A stretch of DNA of 64,000 nucleotides, taken from positions 27,674,572-27,738,571 of the forward strand of contig NC_092696.1 in NCBI RefSeq assembly GCF_964275005.1, given 5' to 3'. The notes beneath the pieces were generated by a model. It made no database searches, was not told where the DNA came from, and saw nothing but the letters and a program-made list of their open reading frames with translations. The translations under genes and the position numbers were made by a program. Shown here one piece after another: positions 1 to 13,100 of the stretch; position 1 is the stretch's first letter; each line of letters opens with the position of its first letter. The DNA comes from Diadema setosum. Its lineage: Eukaryota > Echinodermata > Echinoidea > Diadematoida > Diadematidae.

Positions 1-1239
1 CATGAAAATGATATTTGGAAAGTGTGTTTGTGGACGGAGAGGATCAATAAAACATAATTCTAAAATAGCCGGCGACACTGCGTTTTGGGGGTCTTAACGA
101 AGTTTAACAGCAAAATTTTATACAAAAATGCAGACAACCGCATTTGATCGTGTTTAATTTTAACAAATAAGGTCCTCGTGATATATTATAAACATTTAAA
201 TAGTATCTAATAGGTTTCAGGGAACCGCAAACTGTCATGGAATGTCGGCGACACCAAAATTCCGTATTTGAACGCTTTTACTGAGAATGGGGCTTATGTC
301 CATAGATAGTCTAGAAGAAATGGCAGGAGTTTTATGGGTGGGGGGGGGGGAGGGAAGGGGACCACTTCCAGGTTTAGCAGCAGCTGACAAGCAAAGAAAC
401 AAAAATAAGGCTCCCCGTGCAACTGGTGTTTTTGTTTTGTTTTTGTTTTTGTTTTTTTGCTTTTACTTTTGCTTTTTTGCTTCTTGTTGTGCCACGTTCG
501 GGTTTCATTTTATTGGCAGACAAGCAAAGAAGAAGAAGAAAAACCCTTCGCCGCAATTTTCTGGTGCCATGTGCTGTATATATGTCATCTACAAGCCTTT
601 AGCTCCGTCACCTTCATTTTTTTTTTTTTAAATCCAAACAGATGGATGGGATGGGGTGGGGGAGGGGGGAGGGGGAGTCTGCAGCACATTTTATCTTCTT
701 ACCTTTAACACGTCAATTACCGCTGAGTCGCCATTTGTGTGTAATTCCTATAGCACTTCCGCGTTATTTATTTTTTTTTTTTTTCAGCTGCTGGCAAACT
801 GGGGGTCAATTCTGTGGAACCCCTTGAAACCCCCCCCCCCCCCCCACTATAGGGCTCACACGGGTAAATAATTCCCCATAGATATGTGTGTAAAAATTCA
901 AATTTCAAAAAATTCTTCCATGTTACTTTATGATAATTATGTCATATAATTGCACAAAATAGAATTTACTAGTTGAGATCTGTATACTTACAGCAGTATG
1001 GAGAAAACATCTGTAGGTCTTTGTACATTGTATTCTACCTACTATTCTATAAAGACTGATTTTGTTGTTGTTGTACCAATTGACTACCCTTTTTTCATGA
1101 GATTGTTTTCACTATTAGATTTTAGTATTTCATCCCATCTATTGGATTATGTATTATTCATTATCTGACCAATCATAGCTCTTTTGATTGCACCATATCT
1201 ATAGTAATGTAGGCCCTCATACCTCCACTACAGACTTGT
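1..1239. other. Region upstream of copy 1 exon 1
   Basis: No gene supported. It holds G-runs (340-360, 655-680), T-rich runs, a poly-C tract (827-845), and a single MITE end (TAGGGCTCACACGGGTAAATAA, 849-870) like that at 47463. An upstream non-coding exon of copy 1 could lie here or before the window. Confidence 0.5.
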
Positions 1240-1371
1240 ATGGACGCATCCACAATGGAGGAAGGGTGTGTGTCTGCCCGCGCACATAGCTGGGGAAACT
1301 TTGAGGTGGAATTACGCGACATTTTCATAGAGATCGCCAAAAATCCCTATCACGAAGCTGACAACCCAGAG
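1240..1371 (+). CDS. ACCS-like: Copy 1 exon 1 (start codon exon)
   Basis: This exon encodes the N-terminus, including WGNFEVELRDIF and AKNPYHEADNPE, and ends in phase 0 at GAG|GTAAGT. There are two in-frame ATGs, at 1240 and 1255. The second aligns with the start in copy 2 (MEEG.VSARA), so it may be the real initiator. The sequence cctccactacag just upstream looks like a splice acceptor, so this may be the second transcribed exon. Confidence 0.85.
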
Positions 1372-4300
1372 GTAAGTTCTCAAGCAGAGCATGTCTTGGT
1401 GGCAAAGGTATTAAATCACTGTAGGTACATTTATATCCCAAGTTCCAGGTTTTGATGGGATCCGCATGCAAGATTGGTTGAATGCAAATGCATACAATGT
1501 ATTTTTCTCTTTTTTAGTGCACACTCAAAGCAAATGCTAAATACACATTGAGTGTCCTTGATGTAATTCAATGGGTATAGAAATAATAATGATAATAATA
1601 GTGGCTACTTGTATCTTAGCGCACAGGTCCGCTTTTCAGTGTTCATGGCGCTCATTGCGTATTCCCTATAAATGCATCCAGTGATTATTTTCTATTCTTT
1701 CTTTTTGGCAAAAAGTGCAGAAATTTTTTTTCTTCAATAATTCCATAATGTTGAGAATTAAGGTTTGAGCGTTTGTATGTAATTATAGTTTGAACTTACA
1801 ACAATTTATTTGAGATGCAAGATGAATGAGAATACTTAATAAGTATTTTAAAGAAGAAAATAAAAAAAAAAAACCTCTTGGGTCGGGATTGGGTTGCAGG
1901 GACCCTCCTGAGCATTTTTTGTTTGTTTGTTTGTTTGTTTGTTTGGCGTGATCATGATTGATAAAAGATAACCAATACTTTCAGATAAAGTTTCTCTTAT
2001 TCAATTTGCTTGACATAAATTTGTTCGTCGCAAATTTGAGCTTAAAAAATCAGACAAGGAATAGAGAAGCCAGCTCTTTGAATATTTGTTTAAATATTAA
2101 TGAACCGTGGAGGGTAATAAATTAACCCAGGATGGAACTGGTGGACAACTCTGCATTCATTTTTTGAACTCAAAATGTCAGAAAATTTTAAAGTTTTCTT
2201 TTGATTCACATACATATTAACATGGTTCAACTTCAAAATATGCACTTAAAGATACTTTGATATGTACAACAGAAATATCAGAATTGTTTTGAAGAGAACA
2301 CACATGTGTAGGGACCAAGTGCACTTGGGTACTGAGTTGAATTATGTATTTTTGTTAACATGTATTTGTCATTGAGTTTAATATATGTGACCCGCTTACA
2401 ACAAAAGGATTATAAAGTCGCTGACGGCTGAGCCAAGAAAATTGAGTTTGAAGTCACATCATCAAAATTGGTCAAAACAATCAGATTTCTATTTTTGGCA
2501 GAATTCTGTACTCTAATGTTTTGTCTATCATCTGCCAAAATTTTGAAGCTAAATGATCAACGGAAAGGCAAGAAATCAGCGTTTTTCTGGGCCATGATTT
2601 TCCGATTTTCAATGTAACAGAAACGTGTCCGATGATTTGGATTAAGCGCCGCAGCCAGACTCCGCCCCTAGCAACGAGGGAATGATCTTATTGGTCAGTG
2701 CGTGACATCCTGATTAGTAATTGGCCGTGTGTAGACCGCTGGTGCTAAGCTTGAATGAACATTGCAGACGTCGCTAGGAGCATACCTTCTTTGAGCGGTG
2801 AAAACTGTCTCGCCTCCCCTTGATCATGATAGCGTCGAAAGGAAAACTTTGAAGGCGTTTTTCTCGAAACTCTGATTTCCTCAACCACTTGACATGCGCT
2901 AATAAAATCATCGATATCTCGGCAATTGAGTACTTTTGTGAGTTGTGCTATATATGAAATTAAAGTAGAAGAGTAAGGGAATAATGTCATGCCATTTTCA
3001 GAAAATTGCCCTCCGACGACTTTTGGATCCTTTTGTTGTAGCGGGTCACATATTGTTCTATTTCCAATTGCATGTATGTCTGGATGTTTGGAGACTGTTA
3101 AGATAACTTTTATGCCTGAGTGCATGACAATATTAAAATGATTTTGATTTTGAATCTTTAATCTTGATATACAGTAGAATTCGAAATACTGGATATAAAT
3201 ACAAATGCATGCTGTTTTTTCCCCCTTTCATGCTCAAAAGTTTCAGTGATTATGCGAGAGCTTTTATAGCCATACTTGCAGGCCTTGCACACACTTCTAT
3301 TTATGCTTTTATCTGTGTGCACCAATAAGAATAGATTGAAGGCGTGCATGGTTTCCTATCTCACAGGTTTAACACTGTATGAAGCACTGAATATCTGTTA
3401 GATTAGACTACTGGATCTCTATAGCATTATTATTGGGAGGGGGGGGGGGGTAATAGGGACATGGGTATTTGTGACCCTTCATCATAAAACCAACAAAAAG
3501 TTGCCGGACATGGATTTTTTTATTAAGGGCAGATTCTGAAAGAGCAGGCTTTAAGCTTTGAAAAAAGGTGTTTTCAGATGGACTCTCCTACAATTGTATT
3601 AAACCTATCTTAATACCGGTATTTGAAAGAATGCACATCAAAACTCTGGAAAAGTCTATACTGAGAAAAGAGTGTCTAAAGTATAGGTCTATTCAAGGGT
3701 CTAATATGGCTGTGTGTGCAATGAATGGGACAAAAAAAATAACAACAAACAAACACAGCAGATCGGGGGGGGGGGGGGGGGCTCTGGGTGCGCGCCCCTC
3801 TTTATTTTTTGTTAAAACAAAAGAAATAAAAAGAAAAATGGGGGAGTGCTTGTGCCCCCTTTAATTTTGTAAAGGCGCCTCCCCATTATGAAATTCCTGG
3901 ATCTGCCCCTGAAACAGGATGTAAAATTTTGTAGCAACAACAATGAAAGGATTATCTGATGATTAAGCTGAACTTGATCATGCTCTATCAATCTTACCAA
4001 GCTGTGCTAGGTATGCAATCAATTGGAAAAAAAAAAAAAAACCTAGGATTTTATTTAACACCATATCAACAACAATGGAGGGATTATGAGGTTAAGCTGA
4101 AATTCATTGTGCTCTGATCAACACATTCTATAGCCAATTTTCAAAGCAGTAGCATTATCCTTTCAAAAATTATTTTTCAAGAAACTTGAAACTGAAGAGA
4201 ATGTATTAAAAAGGAATTTTAGAGATGAAAAGGGGCCTCTATCATGTACATATAGGCCTACCTAATCAACTATTCTACAAAACAAGTGTTTGAGAAAAAT

Positions 4301-7081
4301 TGTTTGAAATGCAATTTCCCATATATGTTTTGTGATTGTAAATGTTGGGATAATGTACTGGAGAAGAATTTGCTCTTTCAGAAAATATATGAAAAAAAAT
4401 CAAGATTGTCAAGGTTGAGACCCATTTCACCTCTTTTGAGCTCTCTGGGTGTGCATCCTTTTTTCTTTTTGTTCTTTTTTTTTGGGGGGGGGGGTTGTTG
4501 TGATGCACAGTAACGCATATTGTTACAGAATTCTTCCTGTAAGTTCTTTGTTTTTATCATATGTTTTTTGTAATGATGTGCCAGTTATTATTTCTTGTCA
4601 TGTTCTGTACAGCAATCGTTATCCCTTTTGGATTCCTTTCAGGGAATAATCAACCTGTCTACAGCTCATAATGGTGCAATTGCAGATGTGGTCATTGAAA
4701 AGGTACAATATTATTAATATCTACGTAGTTAAGTATAAATTCTATAAAGAACTGAAGGCATATGAAGTGACATACTATTGAGGTTCAAAGATGAAGCAGG
4801 GAGTACCGGTAATCGTTTTGGTCATCACTTTTGTCTTAAAGGTATTAGCCCACATTTGTAAACCTGCAGCAATTGGTCTCATAGTTAGCATGGAGTTTGG
4901 GTATGATTGCAGTAACACCTGTGCAAAATTTCGTTCCAATTAGTCCATTACTTTCATAAAAATAAATGAAAATGCACCGTATGCATGCGTATAAAAACGC
5001 TCGCAGCTCCGGTCCACGCGCGTACTACATGCATGCGATACATGTGTAAGTTAATGTACCGGTACGTAGCTAGCCCGCGCTCGCAATTCGATTTTGGGTC
5101 GGGTTGACCCGGTTTGAAAATTGATTTTAAAACGATGATTTTCTCTCTTTTATCGAATGGTATAGACAAAGAGCAACAGGTGAGGTATGTTACTGTTATA
5201 ACTTGTACTTGAAGTCATATTGGACCTGTTTTATGCAGTTTTGATTTTCGTGGGTTTGCAAATGTGGGCTAGTACCTTTAAATGTGCTACAAATTTACCT
5301 GTTAAATTGCAAGGCAATGCCGGTGTAGGAAATACTTGTACATTGATCAGGTCATTAACGTAATTTATGGGTGATCTATGGTGCATGCAGTACATATGCA
5401 CAAGCTGTACATGCAATGTACAATTTATACACTTGTGTGCATTATGTTGTTTGTAGACATGTGCACTGTATGATTCTACTGGGTGATACATCAAAATGTA
5501 AACTTTGTAAATGAACAGATCAATGCATTTTGTAAAATATGCACATTTTGATATGCATTACTTGTGTTTTTATGTCATTTTCATTTATCAAAGTGTAACA
5601 ATTTGCTTCTGTTTTCATGGCAATGACCTATAGCTGAACCAGTCATCCCTAAAGCAGTGGGAAGCCTCCATGCTACCGTACACCCCAGGAAGGCTAGGAA
5701 TACCCCGGCTGCGGAGTGCCATCTCAGAGTTCTTAACCCAACAGCTAGCCACCCCCGAACCATTAGACCCTGACAAGGTTTGAGCTGCTGATAACAAGTA
5801 ACATAACCATTAAGTTTTAGTAGCTCACCTGAGCCGAAGGTTCAATTGAGCTATTGCGATCGCTCTTCGTCCGGCGCCCGTCGTGCCTCATTTTCATCTT
5901 CTTCTTGAGAACCTCTTGACTGATTTTCACCAAACTTGGCAGGTAGCATCCCTAGGGGGGTAAGATCCCAATTTGTTCAAATGGACACCATACCCCACCT
6001 GGGGAGCCCCCAGAGGGGCCCAAACACCCCCCCCCCCCCCCCCAAAAAAAAAAAAATAAATAAATAAATAAATAAAAATTAAGGAATCTTAAAAAAATCT
6101 TCTTCTCTAGAACCAGAAGTGACAGAGCTAAGTTAATACTATGAGTTAGTACATTGATGACTGTAGTTTCAAGTTTGTTCATGGCGGAATCAGGGGTGCC
6201 CCCTTGGGACCCAGGGGAGGGGGTTGGGGAGGGGTCCTAATGGGGCCCAAATTGTACATTTTCATCTTTTTCTTGAAAATGCCATGATATATTTTCAACA
6301 AACTTGCCAGGTAGCATTCCCTAGGGGGATAGAATCTCATTACCATCTAATGGGCACCATGAGCCACCTGGGGGCCCCAGGGGGCCTCAATTGGGGCCTA
6401 AATTGTAAATTTTCATCTTTTTCTTGAAAACCCCATAATGATTTTTTTACCAAACTTGGCAGGTAGCATCCCTAGGGGGACAGAATCTCAATTCCATCAA
6501 ATGGGCACCATGCTCCACCTGGAGGCCCCAGTTAATACAATGAGTCAGTATATTGACGACTGTTGTTTCAAGTTTGTTCATGACAGAATCAGGAGTGCCC
6601 CCCCCCCCTTCTTGGGACCCAAGCGAGTGGGCTAGGATGGGCCCAAATGGTGATGTAAATTGTACTTGTTCATAATCGTTGAAAACCCCTTGATGAATAT
6701 TCACCAAACTTGACAGGTAGCATGCCAGGGGTTAAGATCTCAATTTGTTTTCGATATTTTGGCAGGAAGGGTCAATGAACTTGAGAGTTCAAGCTGCGCA
6801 TTTTTGAGGTTTTCATACGCGCAAAAAAGTGCGTGCTCTAGTTTCTGCTAGGGCGAGGCGCGCCGCACAGCTGAGGGTTTATGACATAACAAAGGCTTCT
6901 ATATTGGGAAATCGGGCAATTTTTCAGCATGGTTATACCTATGGGTGGAAATCACTCTCTATGGAAGAGCCCAAAGAACTTTTCTGATGTGGTGGAGAGG
7001 AGAAAATCTCTTTAGGAAGAGCAAGATCATCGGTGGAAAGTAGCTGCTTGGCGGAGGTCTGCACTGTCAGAGTGCTTTTCT

Positions 7082-7121
<40 letters not shown>

Positions 7122-10100
7122 CACTGGGTCCACATTTCATGTTGGTATGCACAACACTGTGTACATATATGTACCCACCAGCACTAGCTCACTTTATTAG
7201 AAGAATGTCAAATACTCTTTTGAATTGATATATATAATTATATATAAAAAATGTCCACTGTATGGTGTATTGTAAATGCTGGGAATTGATTTGTGTGTGT
7301 GTGAGTGTGTGTGTGTGTTCTGTTTATAGGTTTGATTTTCTGTTGCCATGATGAAGTTGAATGCCTTATGTCTAGGAGCCCTGACTCTACTAAAAAATCT
7401 CTCTCTAAAAAAAGACAAAGAAAAAAAAAGAATATATAAACTAATTAATGAATGATTAAGAAGTTCAATCGTAAATGAATAAATGAAAAATAGATAAATA
7501 AATAAATGAATAAATAAAAATAAATAAATAAACAGATGAAAATGAAGCTTTCTAATGCTCTGCAAATTTTAATGAAGTATTGTTTTCTCTCTTTTGATAG
7601 TTCTGCATCGCAAGTGGAGTAACATCACTGATTTGTATGATGGGCTACGTGCTGTGTAACGATGGAGGTAATTGTTACAGAGGAATTGTGGAGGTGTCGT
7701 GGATGAGTGGATAAGAGTGCACGTCTCAGAATCACATGAGCGTGATTTAGGTTCATGGATTCAAGGCCAACGAAACCCAACATGTTTGCCCTTCATTCAG
7801 CTGGGCACTTTATCCACATTGCTGCTCTCTACCCAGGTGTATAAATGGGTACGCAGGAGGATGAGAATATTTACATTGGTTATAAATAATATATCCAGAG
7901 ACAGGGGTAATTAATGTATGTGCTTTGAACATTCTACAGAGTGAGTTCAGTGCAATGTAAATTCATATTATTGTTATGAATATTACTGTTATTATTATTA
8001 TTAGTAGTAGTAGTAGTAAATTATGATTATTATGATTATTATATTATTATTAATAGTAGTAGTAGTAAATTATGATTATTATATTATTATTATTAATTGT
8101 AATATCTAGAGACAATCCAATTTTGTCATAGGCATTTAAGCGCTTCCTGAGATCAGATGTCATGTTGTGCTCGTTTCAAAAGCTAACCCTACCCCCCCCC
8201 CCAAAAAAAGAGAAAATTTGCAGTCATCCTCTACCCTTTGTTGTCTGAAGAAAGCAAGAAGTTATTACACTGACTCTACCAGTCATCTGCAGTCTTTCTT
8301 GCCATTTTCTTTTTTTTATAAAATAAGTAATTTTGTTGTTATTCTCTACCAAACATTTCCAAATTAAATCCATTTTCTAGTAATTCTTTATACTAATCAT
8401 TGAAAAAGAAAATCAATTTTGCAGGAATTCTCTCCTAATCATTGGCAGCAAAGTAAATTGATTTTGCAGTCATTCTCTACTGATCATAAAAGATAAAAAA
8501 GAAAAAAAAAAGATCTGTTTTGCATTTATTCACTACCAATCCTTTCCAAAATAAGTCCATTTGTAGTCATTCTCTGCCAATCATTTCCTCACAAAAGAAT
8601 CAATTTTGCAGTCATATTCTACCAACTGTTTTGAAAAAAAAAAGATCAATTTTGCAGTTATTTTCTACCAATGATTTCCAAAATAAATCCATTTGCAAAC
8701 TAATCTACTTATCATTTTCCTTTTAAAAAATGCAGTCATTCTTTGAAAAAAAAATTGCAGTAACTCTTCACAAATCACTTCCAAAATATCCATTTTGCAG
8801 CCATTCTCTATTAAGTGCCCCCCCCCCAAAAAAAGGGAAAAAATCAATTCTGCAATCATTCTTTACCAAACATTTGTGATATGAAATGTCCACTTTGCAG
8901 TCATTCTCTGCCATGTACCACTTTTAGTTATTCTTGACCAATTATTTCCCCCAAAATTAAATTCTGCAATCAATTTTTACCAATCATTATTAAAAACTAA
9001 AAATCAATTTTGCATTCATATCCTACCAATCGTTGCCTCCAAGACAAACATGCAAACACACCAGCTTTACATTTTGCTGTATTTGTCTTCCAATTGTTTC
9101 TTGCCTTCCCATCCAGATACGATTCTGACCCCAAGCCCACTCTACGGAGCGATTCCTCGAGATTTTCTCTTCATGCCCAACGTGAAGACGTATCCAGTGT
9201 CTCTTGACAGTAAGGTAAATAATATGAATGATCTGTGTGTTTAGTTGACATCCTACACAGAGTTATGTGCAGATGCTAGCTGTGTGCAAGAGTATACATT
9301 GTAGAATGTATCTGTATACCTCTATACATTATTTGTAAATACAGTATGCCATGTGTATTACAGGGCTGCCAACTCTCATGCATTGAGCGTGAGACTCACA
9401 CATTTTGGTCCTTTCTCACTCTAAAACTTTATTTCATGTGCATGCATTTCTATTGATCTCACTCATTTTGACTCCTAAATTATAGCGTTGGCCTATGGGA
9501 GTCTCACTCTCAACTAGTTTCCAGTGTTGGCAGCCCTGGTATTATTTTTCATATTAGCACACAGTTATATTTTTGTGTTTAGTTGCCATTTTTAAGATTT
9601 GTATAGGACAACTGGGAGTGCAGTAGATGGAATGTATATTAAAATCCTTCTTTGATGATACCCTACATACCAGTGGCGGATCCAAGAGGAGCACATTGGG
9701 TGCGCCCCCCCCCCCTCCTTTATTTTTTGTTAAAACAAGAAATAAACAGAAAAAATTGGGGGGGGGGGTGCATGTGCCCCCCTCCCCCTTTTAATCTTGT
9801 AAAGGCACCCCCTCTTTACGGAATTTCTGGATTTGCCCCTGTAAACACTGATTGGTCTACATAGTGCCATGTGACCAAGCATAAATTGTTCAATGCTATG
9901 TTGAAGACAAGATATAAACTGTGATGTCATATGTTCATTGTCCAAGAGGAGCACATTGGGTGCACCCCCCCTCCTTTATTTTTTGTTAAAACAAAGAAAT
10001 AAACAGAAAAAATTGGGGGGGGTGCATGTGCCCCCCTCCCCCTTTTAATCTTGTAAAGGCACCCCCTCTTTACGGAATTTCTGGATTTGCCCCTGTAAAC

Positions 10101-13100
10101 ACTGATTGGTCTACATAGTGCCATGTGACCGGGCATAAATTGTTCAATGCTATGTTGAAGACAAGATATAAACTGTGATGTCATATGTTCATTGTGTAGT
10201 CATCAATTGTGTTTGTAATGTGCTGTTGATACCGGCCTCATAGACCACTTCATACTCAATGTCCACTGCAGGCATATGGGTACGCTGCATGACCATCTGT
10301 CCTGCACAAATAGCAAAGCTGTGGGAATGTTTTCATACAATGAAAACAACTTATAATTTCATTTCAAAAGATCATTGTGTTTGAGGATGTAAAGCAAATA
10401 TATCATGCACTATTTTGTGGCTCTAGTAGAATTATTGATTCCTCAGTGACAGAAATTGCACTATTATTTCCTGTCATCTTGAAATCCTTAATTTCAATTA
10501 GTACATTTGTTGCTCTCAATGCAGGATGTACAAGTAGGCCTTTATACCTATGAAATATTATTATTTGTCTTTTTTTCATTAATGATTGTGAATATTGTGT
10601 TCCCCTACAGCCTGGAGTGAGCGGTACTGAGCCATTTGAGCTGACGGTAGAATTGTTGGAAGATGCTTTGAAAAAAGCCAGGGCAGAGGTATGCACATCA
10701 TTAGATTAGAAAATTAATCCTTCATGTATGTGGTTGACTATGCATTTCAAATTTGTTTCAAGTATCATACAGCCATACATGTAGAGTAATCACATAATAG
10801 CGAGTGCACTAAAAGGTGACAGACACAATTTCTTCATCCGAAAGCAAGTGTACAAGACCTCATCAAGACATGAGCTCATTTTTCAAATGCCATCTTCAAG
10901 CAAAATTTTGCTGATAGCTAGAGAGTCTGCAACACCAGATATGCAACTAATGTATTGTTGTGGGGGTTTTTTTTGGTCATTTATTTTTAATTGAAAAATA
11001 TGTTGCTCCTAAAGGCTGATTAAGTACAGTGTGCCTGTAGTATGTGCAATATTCCTATTGTAAGTCATATCATGCTTTTGGCCTTCCAAACATAAATGTT
11101 TACTGTGCATCAATAGATTTTTTGATCACTTTTTGGCCTCCTACACAGAACCCCTGTCTACAATGAATTAGGCCCTACATTTGTACCTTAATCTTCTTAC
11201 CGACATGCCTACAAGTGGTTGTTGTCATGGCCAGTGTAGCTGTACTTTTTTCTTCCCATTTCCTGTTTCCTTTTAAGGGTCACAGCGTGAAGGCCCTGTT
11301 CCTCACTAATCCATACAATCCGCTGGGCACAGTCTTCCCACAAGAACAGGTACTGATGTGTCTTCAGTTCTGCAAGAGGTACGAATAGATTTCATTGTTA
11401 CTTTTTTTAACATAATATTCTTCTCACAGTTTTTTCATATTCTGAATTCCTCCATCACACTGGCCCTCAAGAGCTTGACAGTATCCATCTTTCCTCACAT
11501 ATTTGGTAACTCAACACTGGAGTTATAAGTTAGAACCTTGTTATAAAGAGGTCAGAGAGAACAAGACCCTCCTGTTAAAAAAAAAAAAAAAAAAAGTAGT
11601 TTTAGCAGGTCTCCTCAAGTCTTTATTTATTCTCTGTTTTACACTCATTATTAAGAAACCTGATATGACAGAGCAATTCTCATATTTTTGTCCCCGCCGA
11701 ACGAGTTCGAGCAGGGGACTATGAAACGGGCTCCGTACGTGCGTCCGTCCGTCCGTCCGTCCGTGTGTGCGTCCGTGTGTGATCAAAATGTTCAATTTGC
11801 TACTTCTCTGTCATTTGTGAGCCAATTTTGATTCTGTTTGCTTTATATGATAGCACTACATGGGAGCTTTAAAACTTCTACACAGAATTTCAGTTGTGAC
11901 CTTTGACTTTGACCTATATTGTACATTTTGCTACAAAATGCTACTCCTTCGCCATTTCTAACCCGATTGCGATTCCGTTTGCTTTATGTGATGGCACTAG
12001 GTGAGGGCTTCAAAACTTCTACATAGAATTTTGACCTTTGACCTTTGACCTTGATTTTTGACCTATATTGCACATTTTGTTACAAAATGCTACTTCCGGC
12101 GGGGACATACATTACACACCGCGTAATTTCTACTTTTCCTTGTTTTCCCCTTGTTTCCTATGTAATCTCTAAAAGACTTACAATTTCTACTTCAAGAGAG
12201 CTATTCAAATTGTAATATGTGAGCAGGTTCATTTTTTTTCCACCTGTGATCTTTACCCCAGGCATGACCTGCATTGTGTCGTTGACGAGGTGTACGTGTG
12301 TAGCATCTACGACCCAGACACGCCCCACTCCAGCCTCTGGGGCTTTCACCCCGACCAGCTCCCTGATAAGAGCAGAACTCACGTCATGTGGGGCTTGAGT
12401 AAGGTCAGTTTAAAGCTACAGTGGACTCCCATGAAAACAAAGTCCTCGGGACTGGCAGTCTTTTTTTTTTCTTTTTTTTTTTTTCGTTGTATCAAAATTT
12501 TGTAATAATAAAACAAATAAACAATAAAAATACATTGAGTGGATAACGTTGCGGCTTGAATTTTTACTTTGTTGTAACCAATATTTCGTTATAACTGTGT
12601 CTGTTATAACGGGAGTGCACTGTATCTGACACATACAATCAGTAGGCAGAGTCTCTGTGTTATGTTTACTAGTTAGGGTTATATATTGAAACCATCAGAT
12701 AACATATTGACATCTGCATGTAAAATCAGTTTAAGCTTAAAGGAGACTTCGGATGGTTTTCAGACTGTAGCATTTGAACATCTGTAAATTGGTTGTACTT
12801 GATACAGATTTTCAGAATATATAGTGAAGATGATGAGGAATAAGAATGTGTTCTAAATATTTTTTTTTTTTTTAATCACAATAAACGAGGATGATGACAT
12901 AATGACATACCAGCTTGATCAAATTACATTTTTCTAAATTTAAATACTGAAATATGTAAGCCTTTTACATGTATATCATCATCCTTTTACAGTACAATTT
13001 CTTTTGGGAGTTTTATAGAATCGATTTATCTACTTACGAGGACCACAATGAATCCCACAAATCTGTACATGGTGCACTATCGATTTATGTACATGATGTT

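Noticed and set aside
287..871. Several short overlapping open frames near the left edge
   Set aside because: They run through poly-G, poly-T and TTTTG repeats, give low-complexity proteins and match no domain.
2745..3125. 126-codon minus-strand frame
   Set aside because: Mostly inside the TGTGACCCGC MITE and runs past its end; no domain seen.
7689..7770. Functional tRNA gene
   Set aside because: A- and B-box-like blocks exist, but the clover-leaf stems do not close and a SINE body follows.
8205..9045. CRISPR-like array
   Set aside because: Units vary in length and sequence without conserved spacers, in a eukaryotic intron. It is a degenerate minisatellite.
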